Under the pieces are notes generated by a model. It saw only the letters and a program-made list of their open reading frames with translations. It searched no databases and had not been told where the DNA came from. 64,000 nucleotides of DNA. Origin: Berberis thunbergii (lineage: Eukaryota > Streptophyta > Magnoliopsida > Ranunculales > Berberidaceae). Shown piece by piece: positions 1 to 12,918 of the stretch. A program made the translations under genes and the position numbers. Location: the NCBI GenBank assembly GCA_003290165.1, contig QNQO01000448.1, forward strand, positions 682,001 to 746,000, given 5' to 3'. The number at the start of each line of letters is the position of its first letter. Within the stretch, counting starts at the first letter, position 1.

Positions 1-1013
1 CATGGTATCTAATTCGGTCATTCATGTTGATTAATTCCAAGAACTGATCTTACTTGGTTCTTTTGTCACTTAACATAGGCACAAGACTCGGTCATCTAAA
101 TTTACCCATGTAACTATCTCCATAAAAACCATGCATATAGTGATTAAGCATATGGTGGTCAAGCATAAACAAAATCCATATGAAGAGTGAAATAAAATTA
201 GAAATTAATCAATTGAGCATCATAAAAGTAGTGTATCAAGACATGTCAAAATTCTTAAGGAGTTATAACTAGTGCTTCAATCTATCCTTAACTAAATTGT
301 TTAGTTATACATAATGGAATATAAAAAAAAATCAAGTAAAACATTGGAGAGTAAAGAAATAGCCAAATTGGTTGAAAGTAACCAAAAGGATTTGCAGCCA
401 AAGAACTTGCTGCTAAAGAGATCAATTGCAGCCAAAGGGCAACCCAATCAATAGTAGTTCAATAGAAAATCAACAATAACAACACACAAATCAGGACAAC
501 AACACTGTGATACAAAACAACAACATAACTACACTGAACAACAGCTCTGCAACAACTAGCAGATTCAACAACACAGAACAATAGATTCAGCAACACGGAA
601 TAACATATTCAGTACACAACACAATTGCAACACTTCTTTCTCTTCAAATGCAGCACCAGAGAGAGCAATATCGCAACAAAGAAGGAAATCTTTTCTTCAA
701 GCCAAAATCCATTTCTTATAGTAGTCTTCTTTCATTTTTAGTTCATCTATCTTTCCAATTGGGTTTCGACCTTAAAATCCTTGTGAAATTGGGCTTCTAT
801 CTTTTACTAGTCTTCCATCTTTAACAACCCGGCCTTGCACCTGATATTAGTTCCTTTTTCACCTTAGCATATCATTAAAATATTTGCCAAATATCAAAAT
901 GCACATTATGTAGCTAAGAAGGAAATTATTAGAAAATACTTGAATTAACCACATAATCTAGCAATTACACTTAGAAAAAGCAATGTTTAGAAGGGCACTT
1001 TATGCACTCATCA
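1..1013 (-). repeat. 3' LTR (partial) of the Athila-like element
   Basis: This segment matches 5941-6879 in the same direction, starting with the shared catggtatct and ending with cactcatca. On the minus strand the LTR therefore begins TGATGAGTGC. Immediately inside it, at 1014-1024, the minus strand reads ttggttggggg, a good polypurine tract. The rest of the LTR lies left of the window. Confidence 0.85.
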
Positions 1014-1631
1014 CCCCCAACCAATTTATTTTGAGTCCCTAGCAATTCAAGCGACTAAAACTTACAAAAAAAAAAAAAAAAAAAACTCAAGACAAGAAAC
1101 AACTAAAATAAAACTCCTATCTATACCACTTTTGTTGGTACTTTCAAATGCATTTAGTAAATGCAACAAGTTTAAACCCCTAGGTGTCCATAGTGGACGA
1201 ATTATAGTCTCGTGAGGGTTTACCAAAGTGGTACCCACAAACACTGTGTTATTTTAAATAAATTGCTAAATCTTAACTTCCAATTCAACAAATACCACAA
1301 ATTGTCAATGATTTTAAAATATCACAAAAAATAGTTCTCATTCATTAGCAAGCTTAAAATAATGAACTCCATCTTCACATGGTTTAGGACCTCAAAAATA
1401 GGATACATCACTTATAAATGACTAGTGAGAAGCCACAAGTCCTTTTAGGTGTGAAGTGAACCAACACATTTCCATGGGGCTTCACATTAATTCCTATATA
1501 AATGACTTACTACCTCAAAATCCATTTGATAAAACAACCAAGGCAATAGATACTAAAAAAACATTAAGACCCATTTTTTTCTTTTTCTTTTTTTACCTTT
1601 TTTTTCCAAGGATGTATGTGTGGATTGTGCA

Positions 1632-1965
1632 ATGTTTAACTCCCTTAAGTTTTCTAATTGACCCATTTATCAAGCTTTAGACCAATGACACCCAAACTAG
1701 ATGGCTTTAGGGCATTAGTTGTAGAAACACCCCTACGAGTTTACTAACTCGAGTAAAAAAAACTACAAAGCTAAACTAGCTATAACTCGATTTCACATGT
1801 GCAAAGTCTAGCTCCCTTAAATTTTCTAATTGACCCATTTATCAAACTTTATACCAATGACTCCCAAACCAGATGACTTTAGGGCATTAGTTGTAGAAAC
1901 ACCCCTACGGGCTTATTAACTCGAATAAAAAAGATTACGAAGCTAAACTAGTTTATTACATATTA
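1632..1965. repeat. 172-bp tandem duplication in the element's 3' untranslated region
   Basis: The motif tttctaattgacccattt occurs at 1651 and 1823. The following ~150 bases, including gggcattagttgtagaaac, are repeated with a few differences. The period is 172 bp with two copies, between the coding remnant and the 3' LTR. Confidence 0.85.
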
Positions 1966-2171
1966 ACACCATGCCAAGATTTCTCACCCAACAAATCTAC
2001 TAATTTATTAGTTTCACCTTTTCATACCCCGCAAACTAAACTCGCTAATAAATTTTGAATCAAAATTAATGTTCAACAACACTATAAAAACACTTAATCC
2101 ATAATTGATTTCAACATAACCATGCCAATATATCATTTCACAAATTTATTTATTTTTTCAATTTTTTTTAA

Positions 2172-2172
2172 A

Positions 2173-2208
<36 letters not shown>
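2172..2208. repeat. (ATT)n microsatellite
   Basis: About twelve uninterrupted att units inside the Athila-like element. Confidence 0.95.
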
Positions 2209-2209
<1 letters not shown>

Positions 2210-2499
2210 GTTCTACTTACAGCTAAAGACAACATAAACAAAAGAAAAACGACCTTTTCACACCCTAACCTAAATTTGACACTATCCTCAATGTTAAATC
2301 AATATGGTGTAATGATGAGGGGAAGAAAGAAAATGATCTAACAATCTAGCAAAACATAATACGAAAAATAATAAAGAGTAAGTAAGGGAGGGACATGGCC
2401 AGATTTAGATAACACACAATCGCTTTAGCATAAAGTTCTCCTCGGCTCATTGAGTTACTTCCCAACTAGTGGTAAGTTTATAGTCTTCAGCCAGACTGT

Positions 2500-3287
2500 G
2501 TAACTATTATGCCATGTATTGAGGGGAGTGAAGAGTTAAGTCCTCATCTTTGGGCTCAATTCTCATATCAATGTGGGGCTTTACTCTATGTCCATTCACC
2601 TTGAATGTTAGATTTTTCTCTTTGCTATGAACCTCCACAACTCAATGAGGGAAAACCTTGGTCACAACATAAGGAGCATACCACCTAGACTTGAGCTTCC
2701 CAGGAAAAATAAATTCAATTTTGAATTGCAGATCAACACCTTCTGTCGCACATGAAACTCTCTCCAGAAAAGATTATTATCATGATATGCCTTTGTTGAC
2801 CTTGTATATCGCTAGACATTCTCATAAGCAAAATGCCTCAGTTCCTCTAACTTTATTCAACTACATCTTAATTCCCCTTGTCACCCGCCTATTTCATATT
2901 CAGTGCCCCAACAATAGAGGGAACAAGAGTCATATTAGTAGGCACAAGAGTTTCAAAAGAAGGTGCATACTTGCTTGAATGAGAGTGTACAACCTCAATG
3001 ATGTCCATCATCACACTATCATCTTCACGCTCTTGATTCGGTTTTGTTAAACTATGAGTGATGACAACCTCCAATGGATCAATGCTATGTACCTGAAAAA
3101 CTTGCTCAACAACACTTTGAACAACATCAATATTGAAACGATCATGTTTATCATGAAGTAATTTTAATGCATCAAATACCTTAAAATCTATCTTTGTGCC
3201 ATTTACAATCAGACTTATAGTACCATTTTTAACACAAAATTTTGTATCATCAGTATGCATAAAGGGTCTTCTTAAATGAATAGGCAA
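2500..3287 (-). pseudogene. Protease-RT linker joined to integrase C-terminal tail (internal deletion)
   Basis: From 3287 down to 2889 the minus strand reads the linker after the protease (PIHLRRPFMHTDDTKF, then an acidic spacer). Directly left of it, about 2870-2510, it reads FPGKLKSRWYAPYVVTKV and later FKVNGHRVKPHID. This is the C-terminal end of a gypsy integrase that normally lies about 3 kb downstream. The reverse transcriptase, RNase H and catalytic integrase in between are absent. Several stops interrupt the tail. The junction near 2880 marks an internal deletion. Confidence 0.65.
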
Positions 3288-3601
3288 TATGATAGCATAG
3301 AAAATTTTTCCATATCTAAAACAATAAAATCCAAGGGTAAAGTAAAGAAATTTACTTGAACCAAGACATCCTCTAAAATACCTCTAGGTCTTTTGATGCT
3401 TCTGTCTGCCAATTGCAATGTAATTGAGGTTGGTTTAAGTTCCCCCAACTTCAATTTCTCATAAACCGTATAGGGCATCAAATTAATACTAGCTCCTAAA
3501 TCAAGCAGAACACGCTCAAAGAATTTACCACCAATTATGCATGGAATAGTAAAAATGCCTGGATCTTTTAGTTTGGCCAGTAATTTTCTCAACAAAACCA
3601 C
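3272..3601 (-). pseudogene. Retrotransposon aspartic protease domain (Athila/Tat type)
   Basis: This is a 109-codon open segment. It contains LLDLGASINLMP, the flap-less DLGAS active-site motif of retroviral-type aspartic proteases, followed by a KLGLG-like loop (here KLKLGELKP) and ADRSIKRPRGILEDV, a block typical of Athila/Tat proteases. The domain would cleave the Gag-Pol polyprotein. The catalytic Asp-Leu-Gly is kept, but the frame ends soon after and shifts into the next segment (2889-3287), so it is a fragment of a broken polyprotein. Confidence 0.75.
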
Positions 3602-3659
3602 ACTTACCTATTCAGTCAATGCAACTTTCTCATAACCTTGAAATTTTCTTTTGTGAGTA

Positions 3660-5160
3660 CAACAATCCTTTAAAAACTTGGCATAAGATGGAATCTTTTG
3701 AATCGCATAAAGTAAATGAATATTAATTTCTATTTTCCTTAAAGTTTCAAAATACCAAGAAATTGATTATCTTTCTTTTGCTTAGCTAACCTTTGAGGGA
3801 AGGGTGGCAATATCATCTTCTGCTTCTCACTTACCTTGTTGGAGTTAATGGTCTTTGTAGGATGTGCTTCCAATTTTTCTTCCTCATTTTCATATGTTCC
3901 CACCTTATTGTCAATAACTTTACAACTATTGAGGACTATCACAACCTTGAGTTGCTCGTGTCCTCTCGGGTTTGGTATGGTTTGTGCCAGAAACTCTTGA
4001 TTATTTCTCACACTCAACTCCTTGGCCATTTGCGCTATTTGTGCCTCCAACTTCTAAATGACTTGACTAGTTTGAGTATTGGTTTGTTGTTGTGCAGTCA
4101 TGAATTGAAGTATGACATCTTCTAAACCATCTTTCTTTTGCTCAGGATTTGATTGTACAATTTGGAGTGGAAGTTGGAATTTATTTCCCTGTTGGAAATT
4201 TCTTTACTGTCCCTGTGGATTTAGATTGTTCTGAAATTTAGGGTGATTTGTCTGCTCTAGATTGTAAATATTGGAATATGGGAGTTCTTGGGAGGATAGT
4301 TGGTTTGCCCTACATAGTACGCAAACTCAGTAAAGTGATTAGAATGGTAACATATAGCACATACCTCGACTTGAGCTATTGGTTGAATTGGAGAGATGTT
4401 CTAGGTTGACACTGCTTTCACAAGCATATGTAGCTTCCTCTCTATTGTTGTCCTCTAAGTTTGGATTCCAACATTAGTGCTTGCCTCATAAACATCCTTA
4501 CCTTTCACTTCGGGCCTCTTTCTTGATGATAATTGTTGATAATTCTCACTTAGGGCCTCAAACAACTCAATAGCTTCCTCATTGTTCTTGAAATAAATTG
4601 TATTTGATCATATTGATATAAATTGTGTTGCGAACATTTAAGAAACAGCTCATTGAAATGTTCCTATGCTTTAAAGAAAAATCTCCATATTTTAATGAAA
4701 GTTTGAATTTCCCTTTTAAGTTGCCTTGTCTTTTGAGTTGGAAAAAACTTCTTTAAAATTTTAGTGGCCAACCCCCAATTATTAATGGAACATGCAACCA
4801 AAGATTCAACCACAACTTTGTATTATCTTTTAAATAAAAAAGGATTAACATAATTCTTTTTGAATCTAAGCCCTAAATATTCTGAGTTTTGTAAATATCA
4901 AAGAAATCCCTAATGTGTAAATATGGATCCTTAGAAGGTGTGCCTTTGTAATGTGGCACTATGGTAAGCAAGTGAGGATATAAAAGTTATGTTTCGGTGT
5001 TGGTTGGAATGCAGTGCATGATATTTGATTAAGATTTGTAGAATAAATGAGTTATTCATTGGCTTCCTCACTGGTGGATTTTCTACTTGGTCTTGATCCA
5101 TTTCTTCTTCAGATTCTACCCTCTTAGCTTGCCTTTGAATTCATTTAAAGGTTCATTCAA
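3660..5160 (-). pseudogene. Degenerate gag of the Athila-like element
   Basis: The minus strand between the 5' LTR and the protease holds broken reading frames where gag is expected. The longest open part (3739-4050, 103 codons) reads like an Athila gag tail: a MEAQIAQMAKEL helix, then an acidic lysine-rich linker, then LPPFPQRLAKQKKDNQF, which in this lineage leads into the protease. Further upstream the frame is broken by stops and frameshifts. Gag would form the virus-like particle core; this copy cannot encode a full protein. Confidence 0.55.
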
Positions 5161-5388
5161 TCTCTAGATCATAACACTGATGTTTACGGCTTGGAATCGA
5201 TGACCATGCATAAACGAGATTCAATCCTACTCGACAACACGTATGAAGTAAGTGTTTCACGAAGAATAGGTACTGAATAAATCACAAATACAATTGTTGA
5301 GAAAAATGTTTTTTTAATAATAAAAAGAACTAAAATAAAGGAAAAATTAAACACAATTTAACGCAATCCCGATAATTCGCAAAAAACT

Positions 5389-6879
5389 TGTGGTACAATT
5401 ATTACCTAATTAATAAGTTTCTAAATGTACGTTTTAACTCGCAAGTGTACCCGATCAAACAAATTATATAAATAGCAAGAACGGGATCATTCCCACGAGG
5501 ATTGGATTAATTGTATTTAAAAATGTCTTTCCTAAAACTTCTATTTAAATGAAGTCTAATAAATAAATGAATATGAAAAGGATAATTGTAAAATTAAAAC
5601 CAAAGACTAGGTATAAAGATGATGTTCAAACGAAAATAAAGATAACAATAGAGTTCAAATAATGAGAAAATAAGTTAGGGATTCGATATCCACTACTAGT
5701 CATCTTCCTTTGAATAACAACATGCACAATGACACAAACTAAATTTCAATGCTTAAATTTTTGCCAATTTAAGGGTATGGGTATCTACTCCTTAAGCTAT
5801 GGATTTCCCTAAACAACAAAATAGGAATGGGTTTCTACTCTAACTTTCTTCATTATCAAGGTATTTAGCATGATATCTACTAAGTTGCACCTTAAAAACG
5901 CACAAGTCAATGGAAATTGGCAAAAACCCAAAACACAATACATGGTATCTATTTAGGTCATTCTTGTTGATTAATTCGAAGAACTGATCTTACTTTTCTC
6001 TTTTTGTCACGTAGCATAGGCACAAGACTTGGTCCCCTAAATTTACCCATGTAACTATCTCCATAAAAATCATGCATATAGTGATCAAGCATAAACAAAA
6101 TCCATATGAAAGGTGAAATAAAATTAGAAATTAATCAATTGAGTATCATAAAAGTCTATCAAGGAATGTCAAAATTCTTAAGGAGTTATAACAAGTGCTT
6201 CAATCTACTGCTAAATAAATTTTTTAGTTACACATAATGGAATAAAAACAACTATTCAAATAAAACATTGGAGAGTAAAGAAATGACCTAACTGGTTGAA
6301 AGCATTTAAAAGGATTTGCTGCCAAACAATCGCTACCAAAGAGATTAATTGCAACTAAATAGCAACTCAATCTCTAGCTGTTTAACAACAAATCAACAAC
6401 AACACAACAACAACACCACTATGATACAAACAAACAAAATAGCAATATTGAACATCAGGTTTGCGATAGACAACAGATTCAACACACAGCACAATTGAGC
6501 ATTTCCTTTTCTAAAAATGCAGTGCCAGAGAGGCAACAGATTCAATAGACTCAAAAAAAAAAAAAAGGAATCCTTTTCTTCAAGCCAAAACCCCTTTCTT
6601 ATAGTGGTATTCTTTCCTTTTTAATTTCTTTCTCTTTCCTATTGGGTTTCGATTTAAAAATCCATGCGAAATTGGGCTTCCATCTTTAATGACTCGACCT
6701 TGTACGTGACATTAGTTCATTTTTCTCCTTAGTGTACCATTAAAATATTTGCCAAATATCATAATACATATCATGTAGCTAAAGAAAAAATTATTATAAA
6801 AAATACTTAAATTAACCACATAATCTAACAATTACACTTTGAAAAGCAATGTTTAAAATGTCACTTTATGCACTCATCA
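5389..6879 (-). repeat. 5' LTR of the Athila-like element
   Basis: The right-hand repeat ends at cactcatca (6879), exactly where its homology to the left repeat ends. Its inner edge is placed at tgtggtac (5389), giving TG...CA ends and a length of about 1.5 kb. The segment with cgcaagtgtac and cccacgagg (5440-5505) is a conserved LTR 3'-end signature seen in many plant gypsy elements. A decayed primer-binding site (tcccgataattcgc, 5368-5380) lies just inside. The inner boundary is an inference. Confidence 0.7.
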
Positions 6880-9350
6880 AAGATGAGAGTCAGACTTGTC
6901 CGAGGGAGGGGTATGTTTGTCTAGACAAGGCCATGTTCAAAGCTAGTCTGCACTTCCCCATTCTTGACGCTATTTAGCATTTTTTGTTGTATCACAATAC
7001 TTTCTAACCTAGATGATGCTAAATGGGTAGAGGATCCTAATTGCCACCCTATTTAGGGCAAAGGATGTTTAGCTTCATCTATCGACGAGGTTGTTGCATT
7101 CACAGACTTTCATTAGGATGAATCAGCATGGGGTTTGCTGGTTGTGGAAGCCCTCTTGTCTGAATTGTCTTCCAGACAATTTCAAGTGGCAGAAGTACTG
7201 CTTCCTTGCTTCTATGAAGTCCGAGTATTTCACTTATGGTGACCAAATGATTTTTCGCAGTTTTAGAGAAATGAGTAGCTTCCATGTTTTCCTTTTTGCT
7301 TCTGCTTTTAATATAGTCTCTGTTTTTGTTTGACTTGGTGATTGTTCATAATCAGGGGCGCGTGATGTTGTTGTTCTCTCTTGTGATGAGGACGATGTGA
7401 AGCTCATTTTCTCGTTCCTCCGGTGATCCCCCTTTGGATGTTCTCACACCGGAAAAAATCAGGCGGAATGACCTGTTTTCCATTAGGACTGATAGTGTGG
7501 GGCTAGCTCTGACTACTCTGGTTAGCTCTTCTTCTAAGACCAATGTCTGAGCATCTAAGCTGCAGAAGAGGAAAGTGCCTTAGATTCCAAACTCATAAAT
7601 GAGAATGACTCTATAAGGACTTTTTGCTTCATCTCGAAACTCTAGAAAGATCAAGGTTGGAGCTGTCTAAACTGCCCATACCGCTTCGCTGATCGCTTAG
7701 TAAAAGGGATCGTGTGGAGCAAATCTTGACTATAGTTCCGAGATGACAACTGAGTCTAACAGTCCTCTTTAAAAATTTCAAATAGAGTATGCTAAGCACC
7801 CACTTCCTGCTCCATTGACCGCTATGGAGGACGAATTTTCTCACTTTACAGGGATAAATGAGCCCAGCAAATGTGTACGGAGCAGGCTGATATTGTTTCA
7901 AACCAACTTCTCTAGGCTACGCTAAAAGCTTCTGCTAATCCAAGAGTAGAGCAGTCTACCTTGGAGGATGTTGCTTCTGATCCATCTGCGAATCTAGAGG
8001 TTTGTGAAGAGGGGTCAGGCTCATCGTCCCTTGGTTCTTAGGGTTGATCCTCGGATGGAGCTACTGCTTAAATCTCCATCTTTTCATCCAGACTCTCAAG
8101 GCTTGCCTTGTCTGACTATTTCGCCTTTTATTGTTGATTAAAGAAAAAGGTCGCTGAGTTTCCCATTTTCAGACGTCGCAAGAGGGGGAACAGAACTGAT
8201 TCCTGATCCCAAGGTTCTTCATTTAATGCCCGAGTTAACTTTTTTGCTCTGGGTGTCATCCACCTTGCCTCTAGTGGGAAGCATATGTAGCATCACGAGG
8301 TGGATCATAGAACTAGCTCTATTTAGCACATGAAGGACTGGTTCTCTTGGTTGGTCAACCGAGAATCGTTTGTGGAAAAGAATTGTGGGGGATCACCTTG
8401 ATCAGGGACAAAAACACCCGATGCTGGTAAGTTAGCAATTGTCTTTTAGTCTAACTTATTTTCTGTTTCCTGCATACTTAGTGTTTACAACTCCATTTTC
8501 ATTGTCTGATCAGGGGATGGCCTACTTGAGCTATGCTGAGATTTTGGGAACTGAAGTAGAGATTGCATGAGACAAAGTTTATGCCTTAGAAAGGGTGTTT
8601 ATTGAGCATCAGTTAAATCTCTCAGACGTTTTCTTCTAGGTTGATTCTCTGGAAAAGAAGTTGACTTCCCAACCCAATCTGAGAACTCACTTGCATGAGG
8701 CCCAAGAGAACTTGAGTAAGGCATTGGCTGCTCAGTTAGACTTGGAAGCTCAGTCAAAAAAGTTTAGGAGATTCTGGGCGAGGTGTTGGCTACCCGGTCC
8801 GCTCAAAAGAGTTGAGACAAGTGGCGGTTGAGTAGACCATGATGGCTGGCCAGCTAGATTGTTATGAAGGCCGCTGACAATTCTCAGTGTGTTCTGGAAG
8901 GTGAACCCGCTGATGTTGAACGTTAGAGGCATCTCTATGATACATCTCAGGTACAGATGTTCCAGCTCATTCAGAAGATGGGTTTCGAGCATGCAAGCCG
9001 AGATGAGGCTGATCATAGGTTGACAGATTTTGAAAGCAGGTTGGCCATGGTGAATGGAGAGCTAACCAGCTTGAAGGTGCAATGGGAAGCTCGGGAAAAA
9101 GAACTCCTTTAGCCTATTGATACCTTTCAATTCAATAAGGTTGTCGCAAGGGAAATAAGAGCTGCTGGATTTTTTTTACTAGGATAATGAGAACTGGGAC
9201 CTCTTTGTTTACAGACCGCTGGTCTTTACTCACTTTAGAAAAGCGAGGGAATCTTTATCATCTTTGTAGCATGGCAATGAAGTGGAGCCAAGTGTCACAG
9301 AGTTAGCCACCAATCCTAACACTTTGGAGACTGCTATAATCTTGAAAAGG

Positions 9351-9672
9351 AAATAAGCTGTGGAGAAGTCATCTTGGTCCAAATGGACTAGACTTCTATA
9401 ATAAAGTAAGCTTAATCATGAAGAGGAGTTAAGATGTAGAAAAGTCGTCTTTGGTCTGAATGAACTTGACTTCTATAATTAGTAAGCTTAATCCTGAAGA
9501 GTAGTTAAGTTGTGGAGAAGTTGTCTTGTTCTGAATGGACTAGACTTCCATAATCATGTAAGCTTAATCTTGAAAAGGAGTTAAGCTATGGAGAAGTCGT
9601 CTTGGTCCGAACGGATTAAACTTCTATAATTATGTAAGTTTACTCATGAGGAGGAGTTAAGCTATACGGAGT
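9351..9672. repeat. ~77-bp tandem array, about four copies
   Basis: The block ggagaagtcgtcttggtcc ... agcttaatcatgaagaggagttaagct recurs with starts near 9361, 9437, 9512, 9589 and 9666, a period of 75-77 bp. Copies differ from each other at several positions. Confidence 0.9.
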
Positions 9673-9703
9673 AGGTCACTTAGATGCGAAAAGTTGTCGT
9701 CAT

Positions 9704-9734
9704 ATAAACATAAACATAAACATAAACATAAACA
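9704..9734. repeat. (ATAAAC)n microsatellite
   Basis: Five uninterrupted hexanucleotide units directly after the 77-bp array. Confidence 0.95.
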
Positions 9735-9740
9735 ATATCA

Positions 9741-11270
9741 AATTTCAAACTCAAAAATAAAAAAAGAGAATAAATCAATCAAAGTCGGACGTTATCAACT
9801 AGAAGTCACACATGCCTCTAGTTAACAATTAAAAATCTCACAGGCCTCTAGCACATTATATGTGACATAAAACGACTGAATCTTCTTAACATGAAAGTAA
9901 TGTATTGCTACATATGGATCCTAGGCCCAAAGTACATAATTCAAAATTGGTACATTTCATTGTGATATCACAATGTGGTACATCTCAAAACGATTATGGC
10001 ATCATCTCTTTTCTTTGGTCTTCTAAGTATGAGTTCACTCTATTGCTCATTAGGACTCTAACGGATTTCATGTTTGGTTGAAATGGGTGTTGGGTTCAAG
10101 TTGCATCCTATCTAATTTTACTGATGTCAAGTTATGGCGCACAACACATAATGGACTTTTACATGGTCTGTTAGGCCATCCACCTATATGACCTACTATT
10201 GAACTTTGGAAAAATTAGTGTTTATCAGTGTAATTCATTATTTAGTCCATCGCCTACTAGGACCACTAAATTTCAACATCACGCTATCACTATGACTAAT
10301 GTCATAGTATCTTTACTATATTAAGTTTACTTTCTCAAAGAAACAACTCATGCTTGAAGTTTTTGAGGAAAAAGTGATTTTCATTCCTTTCTCAATTAGA
10401 CCTTAAAGAATCACTATGAAGCAATATATGAAAAACATGGAATTTTCTTATTCTATTTCCCCTTTCCATTAACAAACAAGTTTGTGTCTCCAAGAACTTC
10501 CTATAAAAACAAAGTTCTACAAAGCAATTAAACTCTAGGACAATTCACAGAATGGTGCATTCTTTAAGCTTCTTATCAGGAATTTATTTTCACTATGTAC
10601 ATCACAACAACATGGGAACAAATAAACACTTATACAAAACATGTCCAAACTGGAAAATCCAAGTCTCCTAAGTCCTAACACCTGACTTTTACAATATTAT
10701 AATGAGTAAGGTGCAACACGTGTTTGAATACTTAAGTTATGGGAAGCTGAGGATGGTTAACACTACATGTCGAATTAAGCGTGGACTGCCCCCTTGTCCC
10801 CTGAAACACGTATTTGTATACTTAAGCATGATGTTAAGTTCTTTTGGCTGAGTCAAATATTGTTTGTTTTAAGGATGGGAGCAATATTAATGGAGTCGAG
10901 GAGAGCGATAGCGATGGGAACTAATAGAAAATATATTATTATTTGAAGAAAGTACACAACTTCCAAGTCTCCTGCCTACTCAACCAAGTTGTAGGTGTTG
11001 TTCAGCATGCATGCCGAAGAACTTTTGAATTCCACTATGACGGAATTAATATTTCCTTGATTTCTAGAAACTATTTATAGAACTTATTTTGATACAAAGT
11101 TTGTAGGATTATTAGTGGACCTTAAAGATTTTGATGATGGTATTATTATACTTAATTTTTAAGATTGGTTTCATGTCAGATTGGGTTAATTTTTGCATCA
11201 GATTATTGATAAATATTCAATGTTGATCAAAGAGAAGTCGAATATAATATGGCGACAAAAAATTGAAGGA
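9741..11270. other. Non-coding, unassigned stretch
   Basis: No gene or element ends were recognised. The only structure seen is a short direct repeat: aacacgtgtttgaatacttaag near 10715 and a close copy near 10804, 89 bp apart. Confidence 0.6.
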
Positions 11271-12114
11271 AAATTTATGACCAAATAATTCTTTGATTAA
11301 TGCAAATTTTCCTTGGTATAAAACTAACAATTTGTCGTGGCATTATACTATTTTTGACAAAAATTATGTTGGTATTCATTTAATTTCCCTATGAGAACGT
11401 TCCTGGAAATTGTTCAACTATTTGTTGTTGTCCTAAATATATTTTCAAGGAACATTTCATGGTTAAATATATGATGCATCCATCAAGGAACAATTTTTCC
11501 TTGGTGAAGGTATATTGTTTTGCTACAAAAATTGTGTTTCCTCGGTATATATGCTTATGCGTTTATCAACAATATTTTTTCCTTGGTATAGGTAAATACC
11601 TCTTCCCAAAAAATTATCCTTGGATTTATGAACCTTTTCTACAACAAAATAAATCGTTGGTAAAGATGCTTGATTTTTACCAACAAAGTTCATTGGTAAT
11701 TGTTAAAAGTGGCGATGACAACTTCCGTTGATATACATGCATTTTACCAACGAAAATAATTCTATGATGAAGGTAGTTACCGTTTCCCATGACAATTTTC
11801 CTTGATGATTCTAAGATTTTTCGAGAAAAAATTCATTAGTAAATAAAAAAAAATTGCAACAAAACAATTTGTTGGTAAAGATATTTGATTTTCACCAACG
11901 AAATTTTTTTGCAGTTGTCAGTATTACTAACACTGTGTTTCCTTGACTTATTAGCCGTTTTACCCAAAAAAATGTAATTCCTTGGTAAAAAAATTTAGCT
12001 AGGGGATATCTCCATGAACCTAGCAACAATATTTTCTTATTAAAAGTGATTTTCAACAAAATTCTGAATTTTTCAAGGAAATATTTCATGAAAAATTTCT
12101 TAATTGTTGTAGTG
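11270..12114. mobile_element. Terminal part of a CACTA (En/Spm-type) DNA transposon
   Basis: The right edge reads cttaattgttgtagtg (12099-12114), whose complement begins CACTACAACAA, the hallmark terminus of plant CACTA elements. The preceding 800 bases are dense in short direct and inverted copies of ccttggtaa and ttaccaacgaaa, which look like subterminal transposase-binding repeats. No matching left terminus was found, so the element appears truncated on the left. No transposase coding sequence was seen. Confidence 0.6.
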
Positions 12115-12918
12115 ACATGTGACAAGTTTCAAAATAAAAATTTTAAGTATTGGGCGTACAATCATAAAGACAAATAAAAATCAACTCAATGCATATTGTA
12201 AGGATCAAATCAAAGAATATATCATTGCCTTGAGTTTTGTCTCACAATATCTTCCGCCAATTAGGGATCCTTTTATGTAATCTATCCCCAATTATGGCTC
12301 CTTTAATTTTATATGATATGATTTGGAGTAAAATTAAGGGATTTGTGTGATATTTGTTTTCTCATTTCTAGCTTGGAGGAGAACATTATAAACATGCTCT
12401 CAAACTCTTGGAAAAGGAGACATCCAACTCATTTCATACATCATTCTCTTATCTATAGTATTTTTTAGATTTTATTATTATTATTATTATTATTATTTTT
12501 TCTTTGGAGCTTTTGTTCAAGTCAAGTTTATTACATGTAAGTGTTTTGTTTATAATATAGTAAAAGTTAGTATTTTATTTATGCATTAGTTTATCTTTCA
12601 ATTTAATAAAACGAAGAAAATCGAGATTATTTTTTTACAATAAAAACTTTGGTAATGAGATATATTAAGGATTATATATTCTTATAATAGAAATTCGTTC
12701 CAATTTTCAAATATTCTAAAGTCCAAGCAAATATCTTCATTGTTTATTTATTATTTTTAATATTTATTTACAAAGTATTAACACAACTATATTTCTAGTT
12801 TGCTATATATTATACTAATATAAGAATATTCTATTAAAAATATTAGTTACTTAGCTATCTTTAAATAATTTAAATTATTTACTCATTATCTTTCTTATTT
12901 TAATTAGGTGAATGAATT
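12115..12918. other. AT-rich non-coding stretch with (TTA)n
   Basis: No gene was recognised. A trinucleotide run of about nine units (tta/att) lies at 12472-12497. Confidence 0.6.

Larger units (their letters stand above)
1..6879 (-). mobile_element. Ty3/gypsy (Athila-like) LTR retrotransposon, pol core deleted
   Basis: Two long direct repeats (1-1013 and the right part of 5389-6879) bracket a minus-strand internal region with gag remnants, an aspartic-protease domain, a post-protease linker and an integrase C-terminal tail. This is the order of a Ty3/gypsy element of the Athila/Tat branch. Reverse transcriptase, RNase H and the integrase core are missing between about 2870 and 2889, so the copy is a non-autonomous deletion derivative. 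The left LTR is cut by the window edge. The two LTR copies differ by many substitutions and small indels (roughly 85-90% alike by eye), suggesting an old insertion. Assignment to Athila rests on the protease and linker reading; a related lineage is possible. Confidence 0.8.
6885..9740 (+). mobile_element. Relic of a Tat-like gypsy element: broken plus-strand ORF and tandem repeats
   Basis: Plus-strand fragments with some coding character run through this region. One open stretch (7091-7333) contains NCLPDNFKWQKYCFL. Others contain YLSYAEILGTEVE (near 8518) and a coiled-coil-like QENLSKALAAQLDLEAQSKKF (near 8705). The arrangement, a decayed ORF with a coiled coil followed by a tandem array, resembles the antisense region of the better preserved element at 12919-20375. 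Stops and frameshifts are dense. The element at 1-6879 seems to have inserted into it. No LTRs were found, so the family call is inference. Confidence 0.45.

Noticed and set aside
1456..1680. Plus-strand 74-codon frame with a Phe run
   Set aside because: It comes from a poly-T tract in the 3' region of the gypsy element and is antisense to the element.
10757..10780. cactacatg as the left end of the CACTA remnant at 11270-12114
   Set aside because: It matches only the first six or seven bases and has no subterminal repeats beside it.
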